From positions 62,001-126,000 of the forward strand of contig NZ_CAJXTC010000011.1 of NCBI RefSeq assembly GCF_913060805.1: 64,000 bases of DNA. The letters run 5' to 3'. Positions within the stretch are counted from its first letter, which is position 1, and every line of letters starts with the position of its first letter. Position numbers and translations under genes: made by a program. Of the stretch, positions 41,720 through 50,745 are shown in pieces. The notes under the pieces were generated by a model. It did not search any database. It saw only the letters and a list, made by a program, of their open reading frames with translations, and was not told where the DNA came from. This DNA comes from an uncultured Draconibacterium sp. (GTDB taxonomy: Bacteria; Bacteroidota; Bacteroidia; Bacteroidales; Prolixibacteraceae).

Positions 41720-43765
41720 ATGAAGCCATTTCTTCGGCGACACTTAAAGTTGTTGCTGATTGTAATGGCGGTTTGTGCTTTGCCAATTCTTTCGGCGGCG
41801 CAAACAGAGCAGAACCAGGATGCCACTTCCAACGGAGCAGGTGTGGTAAGTGGCGGAAACTACACCGGCTATTTTTCGGCCGGGCAAATTGCAACATACA
41901 TGTACGCCAACGGAACGCAAATTGCCACACAAGGAATTATTCTGAACGAAATTAGTGGCAACGTAGAATTTACTTTTGAGTTGAACGGAAATTTGAATGA
42001 GAATCCTGATGCGGTGGCGGGGCAGTTGGTGATGAAATCGGCCGCTGCCGAGCTGGCCGGAACACCGCTGGCCGGAGCCACAGTATATCTGATTCTTGCC
42101 AGCGATAGCTCTGTTTTTGCATCTACACAAACCGATGAAAACGGATTTTACCAGTTTACAAGTGTGCCATACAAAGATTTCTTTTTTACGGTAAATACAC
42201 CTGTTGTTCCTGCAAATCCGGTAGTTTTGGAGCTGGAGCAAAGTACAGTATTTGTAAAAGAAGTGGAGATTTTTGGCGAAGTCGGAACTGACGGAATTGA
42301 AGCGAATGTTGCACTTACTCCTCAACTTACAACCGGAGGCGATGAACAGGAATATGCCACCTGGTATCTTGATTCGGATGGTGATGGATATGGCGATCCG
42401 AATTTCACGGTGAAGTTGAATTTGAATGCAGAACAAACCGGATATGTACAAAACAACCTCGATTGTGATGATAAGGATGACGGTATAAATCCGGATGCTA
42501 TTGATGCTCCCGGTACAGGAATTGACGCCAATTGCGACGGCCTGTTTACCTGGTATCGCGATACTGATCTCGATGGTTTTGGAAGCGAGATGCTTGACAG
42601 CTCTCTTTACGATTATCCAATGGCAGGTCAATCTGAAAATAATCTCGATTGTGATGATAATGAACCGTTTATTAATCCGGATGCAATTGATGAACCGGGT
42701 AGCGGAATCGATGCCAATTGCGACGGTATAATTTTAGAGTGCACGGGCATTTCTGAAGTGCTATTTGAAGCGCCTTACGATCCTGTTCAGGTTGGATACG
42801 AAACAAGTATTCTGGCCAGTTATTCGGGAGATACTCCTTATTCGGCCTCATGGAATTGGGGAGATGGAAGCTCAAGCGATGGAACTATAAGTGAAGATTC
42901 GGTATCCGGCTCGCACGTATACGATTCTGCAGGAGTTTATATACTACACTTAACGTTGACTGACAGTTGTGAAAGGGTAACAACACACGAATATAAGTAT
43001 GTCGTGATTTACGATCCGGCAGGAGGTTTTGTCACAGGTAACGGAATTATTTATTCTCCTGCCGGAGCGTCTCCAATTTTTCCTGATGCCGAGGGTTATG
43101 CCAGTTTCGGATTTGTTTCGAAATACGATAAGAAGAAGGGAATACCAAAAGGAAATACTGAATTTCAGTTTGATGCCGGCAATCTTGACTTTGTGAGTAC
43201 TGATTACGATTGGCTGGTGGTTTCCGGCTCGAAAGCAAAATTCAAGGGACGTGGTAGTATAAACGGAGATCCCGGCTATCAGTTTATGGTTTCGGCTATT
43301 GATGGTGACCTGAAACAAAAAGGAGATCCCGATATTTTCCGCATTAAAATTTGGGTTGAAGAAACTCAGGAAGTGATTTACGACAACGAAATGGGAGTGT
43401 CGGTTGATCAGGATCCGACCAGCCAGGTAAGCGAAGGATCGATTGTGGTTCACGATCCAAAAGTTGGTAAAAAGTCGGCAGTTACCGGCACCGAAAACCT
43501 GATGGATGGAGTGGGTGAATTATCGGTAACAGCTTTTCCAAATCCGACCAAAGGAAAAGTAATGCTCGATATTTCAGCCGACAGCGATGAATTAATTAAA
43601 GTGCTGGTGGTGAACATTACCGGTCAGGAGATTCTCCGAAAAGAAGTTCTCAATACACGATTAGTTGAGATCGATCTGTCCGGGAACACGGCTGGCGTTT
43701 ACTACATCCGAACCGAAATAAGAGATGAGGTTTTTACGAATAAACTTATTCTCCAACACCGTTAG
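41720..43765 (+). CDS. T9SS-exported protein with Ca-binding repeats and PKD domain
   Basis: The ATG at 41720 (MKPFLRRHLKLLLIV) opens a signal peptide and gives 681 residues; a frame-start nine codons earlier is less likely. In order: a carboxypeptidase-regulatory/Cna-B-like domain (about 75-180), two DSDGDGYGDP/DTDLDGFG units with NNLDCDD...NPDAID and GIDANCDG (about 215-335, putative metal-binding motif), a PKD domain (WNWGDGSSSDG, HVYDSAGVYILHLT), and a C-terminal T9SS type A sorting domain (AFPNPTKGKVMLDI to IRDEVFTNKLIL). It should be exported and anchored or released at the cell surface. It follows the S74 gene by 33 bp and is probably cotranscribed. Confidence 0.92.
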   Translation: MKPFLRRHLKLLLIVMAVCALPILSAAQTEQNQDATSNGAGVVSGGNYTGYFSAGQIATYMYANGTQIATQGIILNEISGNVEFTFELNGNLNENPDAVAGQLVMKSAAAELAGTPLAGATVYLILASDSSVFASTQTDENGFYQFTSVPYKDFFFTVNTPVVPANPVVLELEQSTVFVKEVEIFGEVGTDGIEANVALTPQLTTGGDEQEYATWYLDSDGDGYGDPNFTVKLNLNAEQTGYVQNNLDCDDKDDGINPDAIDAPGTGIDANCDGLFTWYRDTDLDGFGSEMLDSSLYDYPMAGQSENNLDCDDNEPFINPDAIDEPGSGIDANCDGIILECTGISEVLFEAPYDPVQVGYETSILASYSGDTPYSASWNWGDGSSSDGTISEDSVSGSHVYDSAGVYILHLTLTDSCERVTTHEYKYVVIYDPAGGFVTGNGIIYSPAGASPIFPDAEGYASFGFVSKYDKKKGIPKGNTEFQFDAGNLDFVSTDYDWLVVSGSKAKFKGRGSINGDPGYQFMVSAIDGDLKQKGDPDIFRIKIWVEETQEVIYDNEMGVSVDQDPTSQVSEGSIVVHDPKVGKKSAVTGTENLMDGVGELSVTAFPNPTKGKVMLDISADSDELIKVLVVNITGQEILRKEVLNTRLVEIDLSGNTAGVYYIRTEIRDEVFTNKLILQHR

Positions 43766-43780
43766 AGAGTAGATTTGAAA

Positions 43781-43810
43781 GGCAGGTAACTTCGGTTCCT
43801 GCCTTTTTTT
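43781..43810 (+). terminator. rho-independent terminator
   Basis: GGCAGGTAAC pairs with GTTCCTGCC around a TTCG tetraloop, then a run of T residues. It lies 15 bp after the stop of the T9SS protein gene and just before the end of the convergent ChaN-like gene. Confidence 0.9.
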
Positions 43811-43828
43811 ATTCGTTAAGTAGTCTGT

Positions 43829-44695
43829 TTACCGTGTCCTCGTCATATCCTCATCCACACAGATCGTAAAATCGGCTTGCCCCGTATTTTTTTCAGTTAG
43901 TTCCGAAATGTTATCCTGCGTAACCGAATGAATCGTCACTATTTTCAGACTTGGATTTTCGTGTTTCAGATACCAGTATATACTTTCGAAGTTCTGCGAG
44001 TGATAAGCTCCGTGGTAATGCAAAAGCACTTTCCCCGGTTCCCAGTTTTTCAGGATAAAGTGTGCCATGGTAGCATCTTTTATCGCCTGTGCTTTCGGGA
44101 AATTCTCGGTAACATGACTTCCCATTCCTTCCATATTCATCATGCTGGCGTAACAATTCAATGTCGGATCGTATGCAGGTGGTAGTGGAGGCAAAAAAGT
44201 TTTCGCTTCGTCTGAAAGTTCTTCCAGTCCTTCAAATCCTTTTGAATTTACCAGTGATGCATAACGGCGCGGAACATTAGTGGCCACAAAATACAGTCCG
44301 CTGTCTTTGGCAAACTCTACCAATGGTTTGTAATCGGTTTTATAATTGGGCCACAAACGTATTTCGTCTTCAAAATTCCGGTTCGATATTTTTCCCGACA
44401 AGTATTCATCCATAATTACCTGGTTGTCGCTTTCAAACATTTCGGCGCCCAAAACCAGGTTTTTACCGTTTTGCTGATACAGTTCTTTTGTGAGTTCCAG
44501 TTGTAACCAGTGCGAAATGGGGTTGTCGTGCAATTCTCCAAACAAAACAATATCGGCGTCTTCAATAGCCTTCAGCATTTTTTCGTACTTCACCGTTTTA
44601 CCATCTTTATTATAAAGAAGATAGGCGGGTTTGTCGGATTTGAACGAGGAGAATAAAAGCAGTGAGATAACACTTAGAATCAGAAAGTTCTTCAT
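43829..44695 (-). CDS. ChaN-family (Tiki-like) iron/heme-regulated protein
   Basis: This 288-residue protein has a signal peptide and the ChaN/Tiki fold motif IVLFGELHDNPISHWLQLEL with its paired acidic and His residues, and a second motif HYHGAYHSQNFESI near 225-240. ChaN-family proteins bind heme or act as metalloproteases in the Tiki clan; the exact activity is not known. It is transcribed alone, convergent with the T9SS gene. Confidence 0.88.
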   Translation of the reverse strand: MKNFLILSVISLLLFSSFKSDKPAYLLYNKDGKTVKYEKMLKAIEDADIVLFGELHDNPISHWLQLELTKELYQQNGKNLVLGAEMFESDNQVIMDEYLSGKISNRNFEDEIRLWPNYKTDYKPLVEFAKDSGLYFVATNVPRRYASLVNSKGFEGLEELSDEAKTFLPPLPPAYDPTLNCYASMMNMEGMGSHVTENFPKAQAIKDATMAHFILKNWEPGKVLLHYHGAYHSQNFESIYWYLKHENPSLKIVTIHSVTQDNISELTEKNTGQADFTICVDEDMTRTR

Positions 44696-44768
44696 TATAT
44701 TTAATTTTAAACATTGATAACAACAAAAAAAACTTCATAGAGTTTATGAAGTAAAGCAATTGCCTGAA

Positions 44769-45701
44769 ATGTACAAAATCCTGCTTTCAATAATGCTTGT
44801 TTTTCTTGCTGAACTGACTTTTGCGCAGCGATGGACGGAAACGATGCACGTTGAAGTTGATGGGCTGGAACGGAACTTCGAACTGTTTGTTCCCGAAAAT
44901 TATTCGGAGGAAAAAGATTACCCTGTTGTATTTATTTTGCATGGAGGCGGTGGAAGAGCCGGCCGCATGCCCCGGTTCACAAAGTATAGATTTAATGAAC
45001 TGGCCGAGCGTGATGGTTTTATAGCTGTTTTTCCGAACGGTTATAAAAAGGGATGGAACGATGGCGACCGCGATACGCTGGCTGTTGCACGGCGGTTGAA
45101 TATCGATGACGTGGGCTTTTTTGACGTAATGATCGACGACCTCGAGAAAAGACTTTCGATTGATAGAGATCGAATTTTTGCCTGTGGAATTTCGAACGGT
45201 GGATTTATGGTGCAGCGACTGGCGCTCGAACGTTCCGGAGTTTTTAAAGCCATTGGTATTGTTGCAGCAAATATGAGCGAAGATCAGCAAAAAATGATTC
45301 CCGAAAATCCTGTTTCGGTGCTGTTTATTTGCGGCACTGCCGATCCGCTGGTTCCGTATAATGGTGGGCTGGTAACTGTTTTTAAGCAAAAAAGGGGAGA
45401 GGTGGTGAGCGTTGATAAAAGCGTAAATTTTTGGAAACAACATAATGGCTGTTCCGAATTGGTGGAAGAATATGAATTTCCTGATATAAACAATGCCGAT
45501 GGTTGCACTGCACATAAATCGCTTTGGCAAAATCCTTATGATTCCAATATTTGCGTGGTAAATCTCCGGGTTGAGAATGGTGGACATACCTGGCCGGGAA
45601 CCCGGCAATATTTGCCTAAAAAGTTGATTGGTAATGTGAATCAGGATATTAATGGCTGCGATGTGATTTGGGAGTTTTTTCAATCAGTAAAGACAAATTA
45701 A
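44769..45701 (+). CDS. secreted esterase of the LpqC/polyhydroxybutyrate depolymerase family
   Basis: The ATG at 44769 (MYKILLSIMLVFLAELTFAQ) opens a signal peptide and yields 310 residues. It is an alpha/beta hydrolase with the oxyanion-hole HGGGGRAGRM, nucleophile motif CGISNGGFM and a C-terminal NGGHTWPG carrying the catalytic His. The CE1/LpqC family includes feruloyl esterases and PHB depolymerases. The substrate is unknown, though the GH9 gene at 50746 shows the organism degrades plant or algal polysaccharide. The methyltransferase gene begins directly after its stop codon. Confidence 0.9.
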   Translation: MYKILLSIMLVFLAELTFAQRWTETMHVEVDGLERNFELFVPENYSEEKDYPVVFILHGGGGRAGRMPRFTKYRFNELAERDGFIAVFPNGYKKGWNDGDRDTLAVARRLNIDDVGFFDVMIDDLEKRLSIDRDRIFACGISNGGFMVQRLALERSGVFKAIGIVAANMSEDQQKMIPENPVSVLFICGTADPLVPYNGGLVTVFKQKRGEVVSVDKSVNFWKQHNGCSELVEEYEFPDINNADGCTAHKSLWQNPYDSNICVVNLRVENGGHTWPGTRQYLPKKLIGNVNQDINGCDVIWEFFQSVKTN

Positions 45702-46310
45702 ATGTTGGAAACCGGATTTGTTTATAGCACAATCATCGACCCGCTGCTGGGAAATCTGCGGAGACGCCTTGCTCTGGAAATAAAAAAAGGTGATACCGTA
45801 ATTGACATCGCCTGTGGAACCGGCGCACAGCTGTTAGAGCTTGCCGATAAAGCCGAATCAGTAATTGGTGTTGATCTTTCAGCGTCAATGATTCGTTACG
45901 CCGCCAACAAAGCCAAAAAGGAAAATATTACCAACGCCTCTTTTGTTGTTTGCGATGCCACCGACTTAAGCCCTTTTTATCAGCAGAAATTTGATGTGGC
46001 CATACTTTCCATGGTTTTGCACCAATTCGATCCGCAGCTGCATGCAGTTATTCTTGCCGAGACGAAAAAGGTAGCGGAGAAAATTGTAGTGTTGGATTAC
46101 GCCGTTCCTTTGCCAAAAAATTATGTGGGTGTTGGCAGTAAAGTCGCCGAGTTTCTGGCGGGTATTGAGCACAATCGTAATTTTAAAAGCTATTCAAAAG
46201 CAGGAGGTTTGGATGTTGTTTTACCGTCAAACGGATTTGCTATTAAACGATCGAAACTAATCGGCAAAGGAGCTTTTCAGTTAGTTGTTGCACAAAATCA
46301 TTCCGTGTAA
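45702..46310 (+). CDS. class I SAM-dependent methyltransferase
   Basis: This 202-residue protein has motif I VIDIACGTGAQLLEL, the acidic GVDLSASM motif and an ILSMVLHQFDP segment, as in UbiE/Methyltransf_11-type enzymes. It carries no substrate-specific domain. Its ATG directly follows the esterase stop codon (TAAATG), so the two are cotranscribed. Substrate unknown. Confidence 0.9.
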   Translation: MLETGFVYSTIIDPLLGNLRRRLALEIKKGDTVIDIACGTGAQLLELADKAESVIGVDLSASMIRYAANKAKKENITNASFVVCDATDLSPFYQQKFDVAILSMVLHQFDPQLHAVILAETKKVAEKIVVLDYAVPLPKNYVGVGSKVAEFLAGIEHNRNFKSYSKAGGLDVVLPSNGFAIKRSKLIGKGAFQLVVAQNHSV

Positions 46311-46668
46311 TTTCTTTTACAATTATTACTTGGCGGATATAGTCTAATTCGTCATGCTGTCCGTCAGTTGACGGATTAGCATCAACAAAAATCATAGTAG
46401 AGAAAAGAGACCCTGAAACAAGTTCAGGATGACGCTAAGTTTAGTCGAGGAATTGAAAATCAGTATTGTTATCGTATCTCCTGAATTAACAATTTTAACA
46501 TTGATAAAATTTGTTTAACAATAATTTACCTTAGTTAAATCGTCTTAACAGAATTATGATCTATTTTTGAATTGTGGTTAAGTAATTAAAGCTGTAAGAA
46601 TACAGAAAACAGTATTCAGAAAACGTCAGAAACTTTGGGTTGTCTTTAAACAAAAGGCAGCCCTTTTT
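46311..46668. other. intergenic region
   Basis: This 358-bp gap holds a REP-like repeat (46350-46434) and a hairpin with T-tract next to the following gene. The rest is AT-rich with repeated TTAAC/GTTAA words and no gene. Confidence 0.6.
46350..46434. repeat. REP-like inverted repeat, type 2
   Basis: CGTCATGCTG and CAGGATGACG flank a CCGTCAGTTGACGG dyad and an AGACCCTGAAACAAGTTCAGG stretch. It is the same family as 29011-29081. Confidence 0.7.
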
Positions 46669-46670
46669 TT
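46636..46670. terminator. probable terminator between convergent genes
   Basis: GGGTTGTCTTT pairs with AAAGGCAGCCC around an AAAC-rich loop using two G-T pairs, and is followed on the plus strand by seven T residues. It abuts the stop of the phosphodiesterase gene and may work in both directions. Confidence 0.65.
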
Positions 46671-47445
46671 ATTGATTCATTTGTTCTTTAAGCCACTTTG
46701 GGCGGTTGGTTGTAATTCCGGTTACACCAATATCGGTAAGGCGTTGCGCTTCTTCCGGATCGTCGATGGTCCACGAAAGAACTTCCAGGTTAAGATCTTT
46801 GGCTTGTGTGACAATTTCCTCGTCGATAATCGAATTTTTTAAGTTAACGCCGGAGAGTCCTTCCACAGAAGCCTCTTCCATTTTTTTATTTAAGCCCGGT
46901 TTTACAGAGCTTAGCCAGTAGCATTTGTTATCGGGAAATTCTTTATGTGTTGCAAGAATGGTTTTCCAGCCGAAACTGATAAAAACTAGCTGTTCTTTCT
47001 TTCCACTGTTGTCAACGATTCGGCTAAGTGCCGGAATAATTTCATCGCCGCCGGCTTTAATCTCAACAACCAGTGTTTTTCCTTCAGGAACGGTTTCAAT
47101 AATCTCCGACAGGAACGGTAATTTCTCGCCTTTAAATTCTTCCCCTTTCCACGAACCGGCATCCAGATCGCGCAATAAAATCGATGGTGTTTTGGCAATG
47201 GTCAGGTTTGTTTTTCCGGCGCAGGTACGTTTCGTGTCTTTATCGTGAATCACAATTACGCGGTTGTCTTTCGAAAGGTGCACATCCACTTCAACAGCAT
47301 CTGCACCCAGTTCCCAGGCCAGCTTTGCCGAAGCCACTGTATTTTCAGGTGCGAGATACGAAGCTCCGCGGTGAGCAATAAATGTATTCTGAGCCATTGT
47401 GGTAATTCCTGTTAAAAGGAAAATCAGTGCAAGTGTTGTTTTCAT
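46669..47445 (-). CDS. secreted glycerophosphodiester phosphodiesterase
   Basis: This 258-residue protein has a signal peptide (ending TTMAQ, residue 19) and the GDPD motifs FIAHRGASYLAPENTVASA and GADAVEVDVHLSKD. These supply the catalytic His and the metal-binding acids. It cleaves glycerophosphodiesters to glycerol-3-phosphate and an alcohol in the periplasm, so it likely scavenges phospholipid head groups or phosphate. Confidence 0.94.
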   Translation of the reverse strand: MKTTLALIFLLTGITTMAQNTFIAHRGASYLAPENTVASAKLAWELGADAVEVDVHLSKDNRVIVIHDKDTKRTCAGKTNLTIAKTPSILLRDLDAGSWKGEEFKGEKLPFLSEIIETVPEGKTLVVEIKAGGDEIIPALSRIVDNSGKKEQLVFISFGWKTILATHKEFPDNKCYWLSSVKPGLNKKMEEASVEGLSGVNLKNSIIDEEIVTQAKDLNLEVLSWTIDDPEEAQRLTDIGVTGITTNRPKWLKEQMNQ

Positions 47446-47599
47446 CTTATTATAATCGTTTGTTTTCTATGGAATAAGATGGAACTCGCATTGGTTTAAT
47501 CATAACATTGTAGGTAAATAGCTTACATGCTCGTTTCATTCTTCCAGTTTTCATCAACCGAATATAAAGATATTTTTAGCGAATGTAAGCTTAAAAGTG

Positions 47600-47607
47600 T
47601 AGTTTTG
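47600..47607 (+). promoter_or_regulatory. predicted -7 element of the acyltransferase operon
   Basis: TAGTTTTG matches TAnnTTTG exactly, 45 bp before the first acyltransferase ATG. A T-rich ATTTTTAG about 20 nt upstream is a weak -33 candidate. Confidence 0.45.
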
Positions 47608-47651
47608 AAAAGGCTTTTTAAGCTATTTTAACAGGGCTTGCAGTACACGCA

Positions 47652-48587
47652 ATGAGCAAAACGAAAATTCAAAATCAAAAATCGTCAGGGCTTTTCAGGC
47701 ATCCCGGGAAATGGGCTACGGTTGTATTGTTAAAAGCAATTGCCATGCTCCCGTTTGGGTGTTTGTATTTTCTCTCGGATGTGTGGTACATCGTAATAAA
47801 AGGCCTCGTTAAATACCGCAACGAAGTGATCGCCGATAATTTGATACACGCATTTCCGGAGAAAAGTGCCAGGGAGATTCTTCTGCTTCGGAACAAGTTT
47901 TACCGTTATTTCTGCGACGTGACATTGGAGAGTATAAAACTCTATCACTTAAATGCAAAGCAGTTGCACAAACGAATAAAATTTACCGGTACAGAAAAGC
48001 TGGATGCCTTGGCAGAAAAACATAATGGTGCTATCCTGCTGGCATTTCATTACAATAACTGGGAATGGTCGAGTGCCTTACAGCAACAATTAAATTGTAA
48101 ATTGTTGATGGTGTACAACAAAATGCGCGACAACGAACCCATGGACGAATTTCTGCAAAATGCGCGTGAAAAATGGGGTGGAGAACCTGTGCAGATGGGA
48201 CGTGCGGCAAAAGTAACCTTTCGGTATTTTGCGCAGCAAGAGCCGGTTGTAGTGGGATTGATTGCCGACCAAAGTGCATTGGCCAGTTCGCAGATGTGGG
48301 CGATGTTTATGAATCGTGAGGCCGCCTTTTTCCCCGGGCCGGTAAAAATTGCCCGAAAAACCAATCAGCCCGTATTTTTTCAATATGCCAAACGTTTGGG
48401 GCGTGGAAAATACGAATACCGTTATACCTTATTGGCCGATGAACCTGCCAAAATGGATGACCGTGAAATTTTGTTGCGCTACATCGAAAAAATGGAGGAA
48501 GTGATAAAAACAAATCCGGAGTATTATCTTTGGAGCCACAAACGATGGAAGCACAAACGACCGGAAGGGACAGCTTTAATTCAATAG
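47652..48587 (+). CDS. LpxL/HtrB-type lipid A acyltransferase, copy 1
   Basis: This 311-residue protein has one N-terminal membrane segment (about 27-50) and the acyltransferase motif FHYNNWEW, which supplies the HxxxxE catalytic pair of LpxL-family enzymes. The family adds a secondary acyl chain to lipid A or to related amino-acid lipids. The copy 10 bp downstream is a clear paralogue. Which acceptor each uses is unknown. Confidence 0.9.
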   Translation: MSKTKIQNQKSSGLFRHPGKWATVVLLKAIAMLPFGCLYFLSDVWYIVIKGLVKYRNEVIADNLIHAFPEKSAREILLLRNKFYRYFCDVTLESIKLYHLNAKQLHKRIKFTGTEKLDALAEKHNGAILLAFHYNNWEWSSALQQQLNCKLLMVYNKMRDNEPMDEFLQNAREKWGGEPVQMGRAAKVTFRYFAQQEPVVVGLIADQSALASSQMWAMFMNREAAFFPGPVKIARKTNQPVFFQYAKRLGRGKYEYRYTLLADEPAKMDDREILLRYIEKMEEVIKTNPEYYLWSHKRWKHKRPEGTALIQ

Positions 48588-48597
48588 ATTTTTCAGC

Positions 48598-49542
48598 ATG
48601 GTTGACGAGAGTTTACGCAAAAAAGATAAACGCTATCACGAAAGTTTTTCGAAACGCCTGTTAAACGGGGCGGTAGTGTTGTTATTAAAATTTATTTCGG
48701 TGCTGCCGTTCTGGGTAATTTATGGCATTGCCGATTTTTTCTACCTGGTGGTTCGTTATGGTATCGGCTACCGGAAAAAGGTGATTATGGATAACCTGCG
48801 TCACTCGTTTCCGGAAAAAAGCGAGGAGGAGATTCGTACGATCATGAATCGTTATTACCGTCATTTCTGTGACTTTTCGTTGGAAACCATTAAGCTGCAC
48901 AGCATGAGCGAAAAGCAGATGGAAAAACGGCTGAAGATTACCGGACTCGACGCGATGAAACCCTATGCCGACGAAGGCCGAAGTATAATGATGCTTGGTT
49001 TTCATTACAACAACTGGGAGTGGTGCAGCTCAATACAAAGTAAAGCCTACCATAAACTTTTAATGATTGTAAACCCGATTCGCGGCAACCTGGCGTTTGA
49101 AAAATATATTGAATATTCGCGCAGTAAATGGGGTGGCAAATCGGTGCCGGTACACAAATCGGCACGAACAGCAATTGAGTATGTGCGAAGTGGCGAGCCT
49201 GCTGTTTTATGGTTGGCAGCCGATCAAACACCGCCGGCCAATTCGCCATTCTGGACCATCTTTTTAAACCGGGAAGCGCCGTTTTTTACCGGCCCCGAAA
49301 AGATTGCCATAAAAACCAATCAGCCCATATTTTTTCTTCATGTGAAAAAGATAAAGCGTGGGCATTACGAAGCGGAATTTACGCAGTTGTTTGATGATCC
49401 TTCGAAAATTGAATCGAAAGATATTTTGCTCACTTACATTCGTAAAATGGAAGAAGTGATTCGCGAAACGCCCGAGTATTATTTGTGGTCGCACCGCCGT
49501 TGGAAACATACGCGGCCTGATGGAATTGAACTGACTGTGTAA
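48598..49542 (+). CDS. LpxL/HtrB-type lipid A acyltransferase, copy 2
   Basis: This 314-residue paralogue of the preceding gene shares order and motifs: FHYNNWEWCSS, ADQTPPANSPFWTIFLNREA and PEYYLWSHRRWKHTRP at the C-terminus. It carries the same HxxxxE catalytic pair. The pair looks like a local duplication that has diverged, perhaps to place acyl chains at different positions. It lies 10 bp after copy 1 and 12 bp before a small lipoprotein gene. Confidence 0.9.
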   Translation: MVDESLRKKDKRYHESFSKRLLNGAVVLLLKFISVLPFWVIYGIADFFYLVVRYGIGYRKKVIMDNLRHSFPEKSEEEIRTIMNRYYRHFCDFSLETIKLHSMSEKQMEKRLKITGLDAMKPYADEGRSIMMLGFHYNNWEWCSSIQSKAYHKLLMIVNPIRGNLAFEKYIEYSRSKWGGKSVPVHKSARTAIEYVRSGEPAVLWLAADQTPPANSPFWTIFLNREAPFFTGPEKIAIKTNQPIFFLHVKKIKRGHYEAEFTQLFDDPSKIESKDILLTYIRKMEEVIRETPEYYLWSHRRWKHTRPDGIELTV

Positions 49543-49554
49543 GCAATTCGACCT

Positions 49555-49938
49555 ATGAAACTACTACAACTACTGAGCATCATCGTTTTTGCTTTTTGTG
49601 TAGCCTGTAATTCTGAAGTTAAAAATTACGAAGAAGGAATGCAGGATAAACCAGCCAGCGAGTTGGTTTTCGATAAAACAAAGTGGCAAACAAAGGAGGG
49701 GCGTAAATATCCGTATCGCGATAAAATAGTGAACGATTTGGTTTACAACGATACGATCCGAACGCTTCAAAAACCACAAATTCTTGATTTATTGGGCGAA
49801 CCCGATCGCAGCAACGAAAACTACATTTATTACCTCATTAAACAGGAACGGCTGATCTTCTGGCCACTGCACAGCAAATTTATGGTGGTGAAATTTACCG
49901 ATGATTCATCTGTTGAATGGATTCGTATTCATCAGTAA
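49555..49938 (+). CDS. small lipoprotein, SmpA/BamE-like
   Basis: This 127-residue protein has a lipoprotein signal (FCVACNSEV, lipidated Cys19). The later QILDLLGEPDRSNENYIYYLI resembles the repeated fold of SmpA/OmlA (BamE) proteins, though the likeness is short. It is the third gene of the acyltransferase operon, 12 bp after copy 2. An outer-membrane assembly role is possible but unproven. Confidence 0.75.
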   Translation: MKLLQLLSIIVFAFCVACNSEVKNYEEGMQDKPASELVFDKTKWQTKEGRKYPYRDKIVNDLVYNDTIRTLQKPQILDLLGEPDRSNENYIYYLIKQERLIFWPLHSKFMVVKFTDDSSVEWIRIHQ

Positions 49939-50052
49939 GGGCTATCGGGATTTTCGAATCCTCCGATCCGTCGGCTGACGGGCCACCTCCTTTTAAAAAA
50001 GGAGGACATGCCTTGAAGCGCCGTCCCCCTTGGCGAAGGGGGAACACAGCTA

Positions 50053-50176
50053 CCCCTCGTTTGTAACGAGGGGTAGGGTCTTTCGGCATTTTAAATGCCA
50101 TTAAAAGGTCGTTAAAAACGACAAGATTGGAAACCCCTTCCCGATTACTTCGGGACAGGCAGTTACAAACGAGGGG
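50053..50176. repeat. hairpin-rich repeat A, copy 1
   Basis: The ends CCCCTCGTTTGTAAC and GTTACAAACGAGGGG are perfect 15-bp inverted repeats. Inside are CCCCTCGTT/AACGAGGGG, GGCATTT/AAATGCC, GTCGTT/AACGAC and CCCGA/TCGGG stems. Copy 3 at 53299-53423 is almost identical. Confidence 0.85.
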
Positions 50177-50183
50177 CAGGAGG

Positions 50184-50342
50184 AATCCAACCCCGACGGG
50201 GTTGTAATTCTACAGGTATATTCTCATACTATAATCAAACTCCCATGGAGTTTTTATCAGCCAAATAAAAAATCCGGAACGGATTTGAGTTTAGTAAAAG
50301 CGAGTTGGGGTTTGTTGCCATTAACCCGGTACGGGTTAGATA
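50184..50342. repeat. hairpin-rich repeat B, copy 1
   Basis: Contains CAACCCCGACGGGGTTG, AAACTCCCATGGAGTTT, AAATCCGGAACGGATTT and TAACCCGGTACGGGTTA, each a tight stem with a one- to three-base loop. It begins 7 bp after repeat A copy 1. Copy 2 is at 53863-54022. Confidence 0.85.
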
Positions 50343-50367
50343 TCACAGCTACTCATCATTTTTAGAT

Positions 50368-50476
50368 AGAGGCAATGTCTCCCGGCATTTTAAATGCCAT
50401 TTATAAGGTCGTTAAAAACGACAAGATTGGAAACCCCTTCCCGATTACTTCGGGACAGGCAGTTACAAATGAGGGG
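50368..50476. repeat. hairpin-rich repeat A, copy 2 (left end missing)
   Basis: Starts near the GGCATTTTAAATGCC hairpin and runs to GTTACAAATGAGGGG. The left inverted-repeat arm has decayed. It follows repeat B copy 1 by about 25 bp. Confidence 0.8.
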
Positions 50477-50745
50477 CAGGAGAGCCAGAAGAAGCCGGAG
50501 AATTATCGATTTTCATAAATACCAAAGCTAAATTTAAACAGCTGTTCGCTGAATATCAGGTAATATTGAACATGGAAATTTGGTTTGTTGCAGCCAGAGT
50601 TCGACGATAAGATAACAAAACATAATAAATCAGTAAAACCAACTTATCTTTATGAAACGAGCATGTAAAATATTTACACCTAAAAGGATAATTAAAATTC
50701 ATGCGAGTTCCATACGATGCCTTATAAATAAACAATCTTAATCGT

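Larger units (their letters stand above)
49939..50745. other. hairpin-rich intergenic region
   Basis: This 807-bp gap before the GH9 gene has no credible gene. It holds simple hairpins (CCTCCTTTT/AAAAGGAGG at 49986-50005; CCCCCTT/AAGGGGG at 50025-50042), then repeats A1, B1 and A2 in close order. The last 260 bp are AT-rich and must contain the GH9 promoter; GTAAAATATTTAC near 50665 is a small dyad. Confidence 0.7.

Noticed and set aside
41744-42631. Long open frame of 295 codons antisense to the T9SS protein gene
   Set aside because: It lies wholly inside a gene with clear domains on the other strand and has no recognisable motif or start context; it is a shadow of the biased codon use.
44787-45683. 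Open frame of 298 codons antisense to the esterase gene
   Set aside because: The plus strand encodes a complete alpha/beta hydrolase here; the antisense frame has no motif.
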